In this document: positions 1 to 8,631 of the stretch, in pieces
Position numbering within the stretch: position 1 is the stretch's first letter
Layout of the letters: the number at the start of each line of letters is the position of its first letter
Source: Hamadaea flava
Lineage (GTDB): Bacteria; Actinomycetota; Actinomycetes; Mycobacteriales; Micromonosporaceae
Assembly (NCBI RefSeq): GCF_024172085.1
Contig: NZ_JAMZDZ010000001.1
Coordinates: 4,712,001-4,776,000, forward strand
Reading direction: 5' to 3'
Length of the DNA stretch: 64,000 nucleotides
Notes under the pieces: model-generated
Seen by the model: only the letters and a program-made list of their open reading frames with translations
Database searches by the model: none
What the model was told of the DNA's origin: nothing
Made by a program: the position numbers and the translations under genes

Positions 1-335
1 GGCGTCAACAGCTCCGCCACAGTCGCGATCGCCGACGGAACAAGGCTGTAGTAGGCCCAGACACCGCGCTTGTCCCGGTTGAGCAGACCGGCCTCGGTCA
101 GGATGCGCAGGTGGTGGCTAACAGTGGGCTGAGACAGACCGAGCGGAGCGGTCAGGTCGCAGACGCAGGCCTCACCCTCCGGAGCGGACTGGATGAGGCT
201 CAGCAGGCGCAGGCGGGCCGGGTCGGCCAGAGCCTTGAGGACCCCGGCGAGGCGCTCCGCGTCCGCCTTCTCGATGGGCTCACCGGCGAGCGGCGAGACG
301 GGGGGCAATGGGTTATCCACCAGGGCAGTTCCCAC
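1..335 (-). CDS. ArsR/SmtB-family metal-responsive repressor (partial)
   Basis: Minus-strand frame that runs off the left edge of the window; the C-terminus is missing. The visible part has a flexible N-terminus, then ADPARLRLLSLI, CVCDLT, the recognition helix LSQPTVSHHLRIL and the wing RGVWAYYSL, the order seen in ArsR-type winged helices. The two Cys of CVCDLT match the metal or arsenic ligand position in alpha-3 of the family, so thiophilic metal sensing is likely but the ligand is unknown. The GTG at 335 is preceded by GGAAGG about nine bases upstream; a second in-frame GTG lies at 320. CAAGT half-sites lie directly upstream and could be its own operator. Confidence 0.85.
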   Translation of the reverse strand, partial: MGTALVDNPLPPVSPLAGEPIEKADAERLAGVLKALADPARLRLLSLIQSAPEGEACVCDLTAPLGLSQPTVSHHLRILTEAGLLNRDKRGVWAYYSLVPSAIATVAELLT

Positions 336-349
336 TTACTCCATCCTTC

Positions 350-391
350 CAAGTGAACAATTGACTTGTCTGCATATTAGCAGGTCCAAGT
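350..391. promoter_or_regulatory. CAAGT half-site cluster, candidate ArsR operator
   Basis: CAAGT at 350-354, ACTTG at 364-368 and CAAGT at 387-391 form two overlapping inverted pairs in the AT-rich space upstream of the repressor start. A TAATAT-like -10 box on the minus strand lies between the second and third sites. Autoregulation is inferred. Confidence 0.4.
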
Positions 392-402
392 CTAAAGATG
401 TG

Positions 403-942
403 CTACCGACTCAATCCGAGGTCGGACAGGGTGAAAGCGGCGCGGTACGGCAGACCAGCTGCTCGAACCGCATCGCCGGCGCCTCGATCGACAATAACCG
501 CAACGCCGATGACTTCCGCACCGGCCTCCCGCAAGGCGTCGACAGCGGTGAGGACGCTACTCCCCGTAGTCGAGGTGTCCTCCACAGCGACGACCCGGCG
601 ACCGGCGACGTCTGGTCCCTCGATCCGGCGCTGCAGCCCGTGAGCCTTGCCCGCCTTGCGGACGACGAACGCGTCGACCGGGCGATCGGTGCCCGCACTG
701 GCGTGCAGCATGGCCGCCGCGACCGGGTCCGCGCCGAGCGTCAGCCCGCCGACCGCGTCGTAGTCCCAGTCGGCGACCAGGTCCAGCAGAACCCGCCCCA
801 CCAGGGGCGCACTCGCATGGTGCAGGGCGATGCGGCGCAGATCGAGGTAGTAGTCGGCCTCCGCTCCGGAGGAGAGGATCACCCGTCCATGCACCACTGC
901 TAGGTCAGTGATGAATTTACGGAGGTCTTCGCGATCCGACAT
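403..942 (-). CDS. pyrE: orotate phosphoribosyltransferase
   Basis: Joins orotate to PRPP to give OMP in pyrimidine synthesis; cytosolic. The PRPP-binding signature is VVAVEDTSTTGSS near residue 120, with LDLRRIAL and GLTLGADP upstream, as in bacterial OPRTases. The ATG at 942 gives 179 residues, the usual actinobacterial length, and has a TACAGT box seven bases upstream, so a leaderless transcript is likely. An in-frame ATG at 966 would add eight residues and is less convincing. It follows the short-chain dehydrogenase by about 30 bp on the same strand. No other pyr genes are nearby. Confidence 0.93.
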   Translation of the reverse strand: MSDREDLRKFITDLAVVHGRVILSSGAEADYYLDLRRIALHHASAPLVGRVLLDLVADWDYDAVGGLTLGADPVAAAMLHASAGTDRPVDAFVVRKAGKAHGLQRRIEGPDVAGRRVVAVEDTSTTGSSVLTAVDALREAGAEVIGVAVIVDRGAGDAVRAAGLPYRAAFTLSDLGLSR

Positions 943-949
943 GCTGCCG

Positions 950-955
950 ACTGTA
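950..955 (-). promoter_or_regulatory. -10 box of pyrE, leaderless arrangement
   Basis: TACAGT on the minus strand with exactly seven bases to the ATG at 942. No Shine-Dalgarno sequence is visible in that gap, which fits a transcript starting at the ATG. Confidence 0.5.
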
Positions 956-975
956 CCGCATGCCACCTGGGAGTC

Positions 976-1770
976 TTACTGGGAGTCACCGACAGTCCGC
1001 CCCATACTCTTCGCGCCGCGCGGCATGATGCGGTGCAACAGGGCCCGCGGCGTGATCTTCAAGGCTCCCACGGCGACCTTGTAGCGCACGCTCGGCACGC
1101 TGACGAGCTTGCCTTTTCGCAGGTCACGCATACCCTGCCGGACGACGTCCGGAGCCTGCAGCCAAACGAAGCCCGGCATCTGGTGAGCGGCGATCCCGGC
1201 GCGCTGATGAAATTCGGTACGCGTGAATCCCGGGCACAGCGCCATCACGCGTACGCCCCGGTGTTTGACGAGCATGCCGACCGCCTCACTGAAGCTGGTC
1301 ACCCATGCCTTGCTGGCCGGATAGGTCGAACCCGGCATTGTCGCGGCGAATCCGGCGACCGAGGAGACGTTCACGATCGCGCCTTTTCCTCGCTCCACCA
1401 TCTTCGGGAGCGCGGAATGAGTGAGACGCATCACTGCGACGATGTTCAGGTTCAGCAGATGAAGTTCATCCTCTACATCGGACTTAAGGAACGACTTGTT
1501 GAGTCCGAGTCCCGCATTGTTCACGAGCAGGTCGATCGGCTCCGTCGTGAGCACCTTTTCGACCGCGGCCAGCCCCTCCGGTCTCGTCAGGTCGGCCGGG
1601 ACCGGCGTCGCGCGTACCCCATGTTCTTGAGCGAGTTGCGCGCAGAAGGCGTCGAGCCGCTCAGCGTCCCGGGCGACGAGGATCAGGTCCATGCCCGCGG
1701 CCGCACGGTCGCGGGCGAACTGGGCGCCGATGCCGGCCGTGGCACCAGTGATCAGAGCGGTCGGTGCCAT
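976..1770 (-). CDS. short-chain dehydrogenase/reductase
   Basis: NAD(P)-dependent oxidoreductase of the classical SDR family, 264 residues, near the usual 250-270. Rossmann motif TGATAGIG near residue 8, NNAG near 86, the catalytic Ser in NVSSVAG and the YPASK Tyr/Lys pair are all intact. PGFTRTEF after the active site is typical of the SDR group often annotated in actinobacteria as DltE- or YqjQ-like. The substrate cannot be read from sequence. GAGGA lies about seven bases before the ATG. It is followed by pyrE and preceded by an unrelated membrane protein, so context does not help. Confidence 0.88.
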   Translation of the reverse strand: MAPTALITGATAGIGAQFARDRAAAGMDLILVARDAERLDAFCAQLAQEHGVRATPVPADLTRPEGLAAVEKVLTTEPIDLLVNNAGLGLNKSFLKSDVEDELHLLNLNIVAVMRLTHSALPKMVERGKGAIVNVSSVAGFAATMPGSTYPASKAWVTSFSEAVGMLVKHRGVRVMALCPGFTRTEFHQRAGIAAHQMPGFVWLQAPDVVRQGMRDLRKGKLVSVPSVRYKVAVGALKITPRALLHRIMPRGAKSMGRTVGDSQ

Positions 1771-1833
1771 CGCGACATCCTCTACGTCGTGGAAACGGTC
1801 GGCTGCTGCGTCCGTCCCCCGCTCGATCCGGCG

Positions 1834-2463
1834 TCAGCCGGGAGGACGGTGGGACGGACCCAGGATTACCGGCGGCGCGACCTTGCGGAAGAAGGCGTTC
1901 GCCACCGGCATCGCGAGCAGTATGGCTACCGCGAGATAGCCGAGCAACTGGAGAATCGCGGCCGTTCCGCCGAGCCCGACCTGCCAACCGGGCACCGCGT
2001 CCGCCATCGCGCGAGCCAGATCCACTTGTTCCTGGGCCTGCTGATCGCCTTCGACGGTGATCCGGTCGAGATTCTTGAGGAAGATGAGCCCGGCTCCGCC
2101 GCAGCACGCGCACAGCGCGCCGATGCCGCACAGCACCCAGGTGGTGATCCGGGCGGCGTTGCTGCCCTTGACGAGGAAGTACGCCAGCACCAGCAGCACG
2201 ATGGCGATCAGCAGGCCGATCACCGCGCCCAGAACAGTCTGCAGGCGCAGCTGCGTGACCTGATCGTCGATCTTCTGCGGGGACACCCCCACCCGCAGCG
2301 CCAGTACGCGGAACCGGTCGACGGTGGACCCGAGCGACGCGAGGCTGACGATCGCGTTGAGCAGGCCGATGACCCCCAAGACGACGAGGATGACCGCGGC
2401 GGTGACGACGACCGCGGGCGCCTTGCGGGCCGGCTGCACCGCCGGTGGGCCGTAGCTCGACAT
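1834..2463 (-). CDS. four-span membrane protein, paralog of the next gene
   Basis: 209 residues. A short Pro-rich cytoplasmic N-terminus is followed by hydrophobic segments near residues 18-45, 75-98, 107-128 and 165-190, with a soluble stretch between the third and fourth. The C-terminal part, PVANAFFRK, matches PAANAYFRK in the neighbour at 2540-3166, and both share the ITTW / IVTW segment after a Lys-rich loop, so they look like a tandem duplication. No catalytic motif is seen; the function is unknown. The GGGGGG Shine-Dalgarno lies inside the arm of a long hairpin that ends four bases before the ATG. Confidence 0.75.
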   Translation of the reverse strand: MSSYGPPAVQPARKAPAVVVTAAVILVVLGVIGLLNAIVSLASLGSTVDRFRVLALRVGVSPQKIDDQVTQLRLQTVLGAVIGLLIAIVLLVLAYFLVKGSNAARITTWVLCGIGALCACCGGAGLIFLKNLDRITVEGDQQAQEQVDLARAMADAVPGWQVGLGGTAAILQLLGYLAVAILLAMPVANAFFRKVAPPVILGPSHRPPG

Positions 2464-2466
2464 GAA

Positions 2467-2516
2467 GCATCCCCCCGAATTAGTTCTAACAGGACGAAAC
2501 TAACCCGGGGGGATGC
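2467..2516 (-). promoter_or_regulatory. long hairpin covering the ribosome binding site
   Basis: Two 19-nt arms (2467-2485 and 2498-2516) pair at 17 of 19 positions around a 12-nt loop. The outer 10 bp, GCATCCCCCC against GGGGGGATGC, are perfect. On the minus strand the last arm holds the G-run that serves as ribosome binding site for the ATG at 2463. It may act as a translational switch, as an attenuator, or as a terminator for the upstream paralog; there is no U-tract. Confidence 0.65.
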
Positions 2517-2539
2517 GACGGCGCAGACGTTTCAGCCGG

Positions 2540-3166
2540 TCAGGTAGTCGGATAGGTCGGGTAAGGCGGGGTCCACCCGGCGTTCGGGGCAGGCTTGCGG
2601 AAGTACGCGTTCGCCGCCGGCAGGACCAGCAGGATGATGACCGCGAGCGCGATCAGCGCCTGCAGCGCGCTCAGGGAGACGGAGACGGGGTGGACCCAGC
2701 CGGGGGTGGCCGCTTCGAGCCGCCGCTGAAGTTCCTCCGCGTCGACGCCATTGGTGCTCGACGAACCGCTGAACGACATCCCGGTTCCGTTGGTGGCGGT
2801 CCCGGCCCCGGCGCAGCAGAGCAGCAGACCGGCCATGACCCAGGTGACGATCCGGGCGGGCTGCTTGCCCTTGAGGTCCAGGACGCCCAGGGTGATGAAG
2901 CCGACGGCGAAGATCACGACGAAGAGGGCCGCGACGCCGATGCTGACGGCCATGATCACGCCGGCGGAGTCCTCCATCGGCGTGCCCTTGTAGACCTCGG
3001 GGAACACGTCGCCCATCGCCTGGTAGGTCGGGATGCTGACGAGCAGCCCGATGACCTGGAGCGCGGCGAGCAGATAGAGCAGGAAGCCGGCGGTGGTCAC
3101 CACGGCCGGACGAGGGGGCCGCTCCGGTTCCACCACGGCGACCGGGGGTGGGGGTGGCATGGTCAT
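2540..3166 (-). CDS. four-span membrane protein with Pro-rich N-terminus
   Basis: 208 residues from the ATG at 3166. The N-terminus MTMPPPPPVAVV is Pro-rich, followed by hydrophobic segments near residues 25-48, 72-95, 107-122 and 160-185 and a Pro/Tyr-rich tail. It resembles the downstream gene in topology and in the ANAYFRK motif, so the two are probably paralogs. No enzyme motif is visible and I cannot assign a function. The start is chosen because TACGGT lies seven bases upstream; an ATG six bases further in is possible. The genes are 76 bp apart with a strong hairpin between them. Confidence 0.75.
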   Translation of the reverse strand: MTMPPPPPVAVVEPERPPRPAVVTTAGFLLYLLAALQVIGLLVSIPTYQAMGDVFPEVYKGTPMEDSAGVIMAVSIGVAALFVVIFAVGFITLGVLDLKGKQPARIVTWVMAGLLLCCAGAGTATNGTGMSFSGSSSTNGVDAEELQRRLEAATPGWVHPVSVSLSALQALIALAVIILLVLPAANAYFRKPAPNAGWTPPYPTYPTT

Positions 3167-3173
3167 GCGCCAC

Positions 3174-3179
3174 ACCGTA
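3174..3179 (-). promoter_or_regulatory. -10 box, leaderless arrangement
   Basis: TACGGT on the minus strand, seven bases before the ATG at 3166, with no Shine-Dalgarno in between. Confidence 0.45.
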
Positions 3180-3209
3180 CCCAACCCGGGCTATTTTCTC
3201 AGGCCCAGG

Positions 3210-4595
3210 TCACAGGTCCATGAGAGCGGCCCGAGCGGCGCTGTACGCCGTGACGACGTCCCGGACCGGTGCCATCACATAGGACTCGGCGACGCGGGCG
3301 TACTCGGCCTTCGTCCGGCGGTCCTTCTCGTCCTGCGCCTTGCGGCCCAGCCCGGGAACCACCGCGCCGACCGCCCGGCGCCAGCCGCCGCCTTTGTCGA
3401 AGGCGTTGACCCGTTCGGACGCGCGCTCCAACGCGGCGGGCAACTCGGCGGCCCGCAGGGTCGCGGCCTCCGAGATCGCCTCGAACCACACCTTCGGCAA
3501 CCCGTAGGCCGCGTGCTCCGCGTACTGCTCGGCCGCCTCGACCAGCCGATCCTTCGAGCCTTTGGCTCGGTGGAAGCCGTCGGCCAGGACGGACGGGCTG
3601 ACCATCGGGGCAGGCCCGCCGAACAGTTCGGCGAGATCCTCGAGGACGACCACGAGGTCGGTGTCGAGCCGCTCCAGCACCGCCCGGCGACCGACGACCG
3701 ACGGTTCGAGCATCTCCCGGAGCTGGCGGATGCCGGCGAAGCCGGCGATCCCGGCACCGGTCGCGGCGAGCGGCGACTTCGACGGATCGGGCTTGCGGAA
3801 GGTCGACCGGGGCCGCGCCGGCGGACCGGGCACCTCGTCGGTCGCGGAGGTCGCCACGAGCGGCACGTCGGTCAGGCCGCCCTCGTCGAGCAGCCGTCGC
3901 AGGTCACCTGCCACCTGCGGCAGGTTGGCCGGGAGCAGCCGGTCGGTCTGGTTCAGGGCGACGACGAAGCCGCCCCGGCTGGTGGCCAGCCGGCGCAGGT
4001 AGCCGTCGTGGACCACGAGATCGGAGTACTTCTGCGGGTCGGTCACCCAGACCACCACGTCGACCAGTTCCAGCAACCGGTCGACCTCGGCCCGGTGCGC
4101 GGGCTGGATGGAGTCCACGTCGGGCAGATCCAGCAGGACCATGCCCCGCAGGCCCACCTCGTCGTCGCCGTCCAGCGCGGACTCCCGGGTGAACCGGCGA
4201 CGGGGCTGCACCCCGAGCCAGTCGAGCAGCGCCTCGCCGCCGTCGCGATCGCCCCAGACACACGCGTACGCCTCGGCGGTGGTCGGCCGCAGCACCCCGA
4301 CCGGCGACCGGTCGAGCGAGGTGAAGGCGTTGAACATGCTGGACTTGCCGCTGCCGGTCGTCCCGGCCAGCGCCACCGTCGTGTGGGAGAGGGACAGCTC
4401 CAAGCGCGCCGAGGCGCGAGCCGCCGCCGCGCGGGCGATCGCCAGGCGGTCAGCGGGCAGGTAAGGGCCCGCCACGTCGAGGACGGCTCGGAGGGTGTCG
4501 ACCTTCGCGTGCACCGACGACGGAGTCGGTGCGCCGTCGGCCCGCTGGGCGCCCCCCGCGCGATCCGGCGTCAGCCGGGCGGTCTTCCTGCTCAT
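3210..4595 (-). CDS. P-loop GTPase, second of an overlapping pair
   Basis: 461 residues. A helical N-terminal segment precedes the G1 loop GTTGSGKSS near residue 78. A Thr switch I sits in RPTTAEAY, G3 is DLPDVDS and G4 is NQTD near residue 225. This order is that of TRAFAC GTPases, with the large helical C-terminal part seen in dynamin-like and Era/YfjP-like proteins. There is no clear membrane span, though Ala-rich amphipathic helices occur after residue 330. The ATG overlaps the stop of the partner gene by four bases (ATGA), so the two proteins are translationally coupled and probably interact. The substrate process is unknown; membrane remodelling or division are guesses from family. Confidence 0.78.
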   Translation of the reverse strand: MSRKTARLTPDRAGGAQRADGAPTPSSVHAKVDTLRAVLDVAGPYLPADRLAIARAAAARASARLELSLSHTTVALAGTTGSGKSSMFNAFTSLDRSPVGVLRPTTAEAYACVWGDRDGGEALLDWLGVQPRRRFTRESALDGDDEVGLRGMVLLDLPDVDSIQPAHRAEVDRLLELVDVVVWVTDPQKYSDLVVHDGYLRRLATSRGGFVVALNQTDRLLPANLPQVAGDLRRLLDEGGLTDVPLVATSATDEVPGPPARPRSTFRKPDPSKSPLAATGAGIAGFAGIRQLREMLEPSVVGRRAVLERLDTDLVVVLEDLAELFGGPAPMVSPSVLADGFHRAKGSKDRLVEAAEQYAEHAAYGLPKVWFEAISEAATLRAAELPAALERASERVNAFDKGGGWRRAVGAVVPGLGRKAQDEKDRRTKAEYARVAESYVMAPVRDVVTAYSAARAALMDL

Positions 4596-5623
4596 AGTGT
4601 GACAGTCTCCCCGACGTCTGAACCTTGCGGAATGTCAGCCGCAGGCCGTTCCGGTCGCCCGTTCGGCTGACCGTTAGACGTCGAGGATTGGACCACATCC
4701 GCCGGGTCCGTGTCGGCGGGGTCGGCCTCCGCCGAGGTGGCATCGGCGGTTTCCGCCTCAGGTTCCGCCTCTTCCCACGTTCCGGGCTCGTCGTGCGCGT
4801 CCTGCTTTTCGCGCAGAACGACCGTTTCCCGCACCTCGGCGGGTTCTGCCGGCTCGTCGGCCGGCTCCGGGGCAGGTTCGGAGGCTAGCGGCCGGGCCGG
4901 TTCCGGCGCTGGTCCTGAAGCCAGTAGCCGGGCCGGTTCGGAGGCTAGCGGCCGGGCCGGTTCCTGGGCTGGTCCTGAAGCCAGTAGCCGAGCCGGTTCC
5001 GGTGCCGGATCCGCGGCCGGTTGGGCCGGGGCCGGCGGGCCGGCGACGACCGCGGCGAGCCAGCCGCGCAGCGGGGCCACCAGATCGTCGGGCAGCATGC
5101 CCTGCCGGTCGAGCCGGGTCTCCGGAATCAGGAACAGCGGCGGCTCGGGCGGGCCGAGCAGCTCCCGCATGTGGTCCACGATGTCGTACGCGAACCCGGC
5201 GGGCACCCGGTCGAGGATGATCCCGAGCGCGACCTGCCGCTCCCGCGCGGCCCGCAGCCGCGCCCAGGCGGCCGCGTCGGCATAGCGGGACGCGGTGGTG
5301 ACGAAGAGCCAGAGGTCGGCCGCGGCGAGCACGCGATCCGCGGCGGCCCGGTCGACGTCGCCGACCGAGTCGGAGTCGGGCGCGTCGATCAGGGCGATGC
5401 CCTCGGGCATCACGGGGGCACAGATGGGACGCAGGCCGTGGCGGCGGACTGTCGCCCAGTCGCGGGGATTGCAGACCAGCACCGGCTGGCGGGTGGTCGG
5501 GCGAAGCACCCCGGCTGCGCTGACGGGCGCCCTGACCAGGCTGTTGAGCAGCGTCGACTTACCCGCGCCGGTGGGTCCGCCGACCACCGCGAGCAGGGGA
5601 GCCTGGGCCGCGCCATGAGTCAC
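4592..5623 (-). CDS. P-loop GTPase with repetitive acidic tail
   Basis: 343 residues from GTG 5623. G1 is GGPTGAGKST near residue 15, the switch Thr is in RPTTRQPV and G3 is DAPDSDS. The fourth motif is degenerate (LDRVP), so nucleotide specificity may be relaxed. After about residue 200 the chain becomes an Ala/Pro/Glu-rich disordered tail that includes two copies of a 20-residue repeat and an acidic end. It is divergent from dnaK across about 180 bp. TAGTCT lies seven bases before the GTG, and a HAIR-like repeat lies 35 bp upstream, so HspR could also affect it. Function unknown. Confidence 0.72.
   Translation of the reverse strand: MTHGAAQAPLLAVVGGPTGAGKSTLLNSLVRAPVSAAGVLRPTTRQPVLVCNPRDWATVRRHGLRPICAPVMPEGIALIDAPDSDSVGDVDRAAADRVLAAADLWLFVTTASRYADAAAWARLRAARERQVALGIILDRVPAGFAYDIVDHMRELLGPPEPPLFLIPETRLDRQGMLPDDLVAPLRGWLAAVVAGPPAPAQPAADPAPEPARLLASGPAQEPARPLASEPARLLASGPAPEPARPLASEPAPEPADEPAEPAEVRETVVLREKQDAHDEPGTWEEAEPEAETADATSAEADPADTDPADVVQSSTSNGQPNGRPERPAADIPQGSDVGETVTL
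4875..4994. repeat. 60-bp tandem repeat, two copies
   Basis: Bases 4875-4934 and 4935-4994 match at about 57 of 60 positions. The repeat keeps the reading frame of the GTPase tail and encodes two copies of a Pro-Ala-Arg-Leu-rich 20-residue unit. It may vary in copy number between strains. Confidence 0.85.
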
Positions 5624-5630
5624 GCAGACC

Positions 5631-5636
5631 AGACTA
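5631..5636 (-). promoter_or_regulatory. -10 box of the GTPase pair, leaderless arrangement
   Basis: TAGTCT on the minus strand with seven bases to the GTG at 5623. It supports that start over longer in-frame extensions that would run through the dnaK promoter. Confidence 0.5.
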
Positions 5637-5657
5637 GACTGCCGTACGCCGATGTGA

Positions 5658-5678
5658 CTTGACTGTGAAAGACTCAAC
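5658..5678. promoter_or_regulatory. HAIR operator (HspR-type), distal dnaK site
   Basis: CTTGACT-N7-ACTCAAC matches the HspR-associated inverted repeat CTTGAGT-N7-ACTCAAG at 12 of 14 positions. It lies 22 bp from the -10 box of the divergent GTPase pair and about 30 bp upstream of the probable dnaK -10. Confidence 0.7.
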
Positions 5679-5685
5679 CCTCGGC

Positions 5686-5713
5686 TTGACGATGGGCGCG
5701 CATGTGTCAGTAT
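5686..5713 (+). promoter_or_regulatory. probable dnaK promoter
   Basis: TTGACG (5686-5691), a 16-bp spacer and CAGTAT (5708-5713). It sits between the two HAIR repeats, the second of which overlaps the -10 and start region, a layout suited to repression by HspR. Confidence 0.5.
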
Positions 5714-5732
5714 TGAGTCCGATCCACTCAAC
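5712..5732. promoter_or_regulatory. HAIR operator (HspR-type), proximal dnaK site
   Basis: ATTGAGT-N7-ACTCAAC matches the HAIR consensus at 12 of 14 positions and overlaps the expected transcription start of dnaK. Confidence 0.75.
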
Positions 5733-5759
5733 TTAGGCTCAGTACAGCTTCAGTACCGG

Positions 5760-5785
5760 CTTGAAACCGGCTTGAACCTGCTTGA
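5760..5785 (+). repeat. three phased CTTGA repeats in the dnaK leader
   Basis: CTTGA begins at 5760, 5771 and 5781, so the copies are 11 and 10 bp apart, close to one helical turn. CTTGA is also the HAIR half-site. The copies lie just upstream of the GGAGG ribosome binding site. Confidence 0.5.
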
Positions 5786-5803
5786 TACCTGGAGGAATAC
5801 GAC

Positions 5804-7647
<1,844 letters not shown>

Positions 7648-7651
<4 letters not shown>

Positions 7652-8544
7652 CCGACAGCAACGGCAAGACCCCGGCGGAGCAGTCCGCCGGGGCTGCCGA
7701 GCGAATCGTGATCCGGGACAAGCGGAAGATCACTCCGATGGGAGACGCGGCGGGGAAGGACAAGCCCGCGTCGCAGAAGGACGGAGCGACCATGCCTACG
7801 CCTGAAGACTCGGCCGCCAAGAGCACCGAGCCGGCGGAGACCGCCGAGACCGTCACCGAACCGGCCGCGGACGCGGCGACGTCGGAGGCTGCCGCGGAGT
7901 CGGAGGCGACGACGGCCGCTGATGCGGAGACGCCGGCGGCTGAGGCCGCTCCGGCTGCGGACACCTCGGCGGACGAATCCGCCGAGGCCGCACCGGAGAC
8001 CGAAGCGGCAGAGGTGCCGAAGGCGGAGACCCCGCCCGCTGAGCCCGAGGAGGCGCCGGCCAAGAAGGCGGCCACCACCGAGGAGGAGGACGACTCGGGA
8101 CCGCTCGGGGCGGAGCTGGAGATGCTGCGCAAGCAGCTCGACGAGGCTCAGGTCGACATCAAGCGGGTGGCCGCGGAGTACAAGAACTACCGCGACCGCG
8201 TCAAGCGCGATCAGGCCACCGCGTCCGAGGTGGCCGTGGCCGGCGTGCTCGCGGCGTTGCTGCCGGTGCTCGACGACCTCGACCGGGCGCGCGACCACGG
8301 CGACCTGACCGGCCCGTTCGGCTCGGTCGCCGAGCAGCTGCTGACGGTGGTCGGCAAGTTCAACCTGACCGCGTTCGGGGCCAAGGGCGACCCGTTCGAC
8401 CCGAACCTGCACGAAGCGGTCGCGCACCTGCCGTCGCCGGACGTCACCGAGGAAACCTGCATCGACGTCATGCGCCGCGGCTACATGTTGGGTGACCGGC
8501 TGCTGCGACCGGCCATGGTCGCGGTCGCCGCGCCACCGGAGTAA
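7648..8544 (+). CDS. grpE: nucleotide exchange factor GrpE with long acidic N-terminus
   Basis: Releases ADP from DnaK. The first 140 residues or so are Ala/Glu/Thr-rich and probably disordered. The GrpE core starts near [18 protein letters not shown] (coiled coil), followed by [27 protein letters not shown] and the C-terminal beta domain ending [17 protein letters not shown]. At 298 residues it is longer than the usual 180-230, owing to the low-complexity N-terminus. The GTG overlaps the dnaK stop by four bases. An internal ATG at 7792 would remove about 48 residues but lacks clear support. Confidence 0.93.
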
Positions 8545-8631
8545 AGAACTAGCACGGGGATCGTGCGGGTCCCGTCGGCGACGGCGGGACCCGCACGCAC
8601 AGGTCGGGGCGAGAAGGGAGGACGGGCACCG

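Noticed and set aside
1033-2547. 504-codon plus-strand frame
   Set aside because: It lies opposite the short-chain dehydrogenase and a membrane protein and has no recognisable domain or ribosome binding site.
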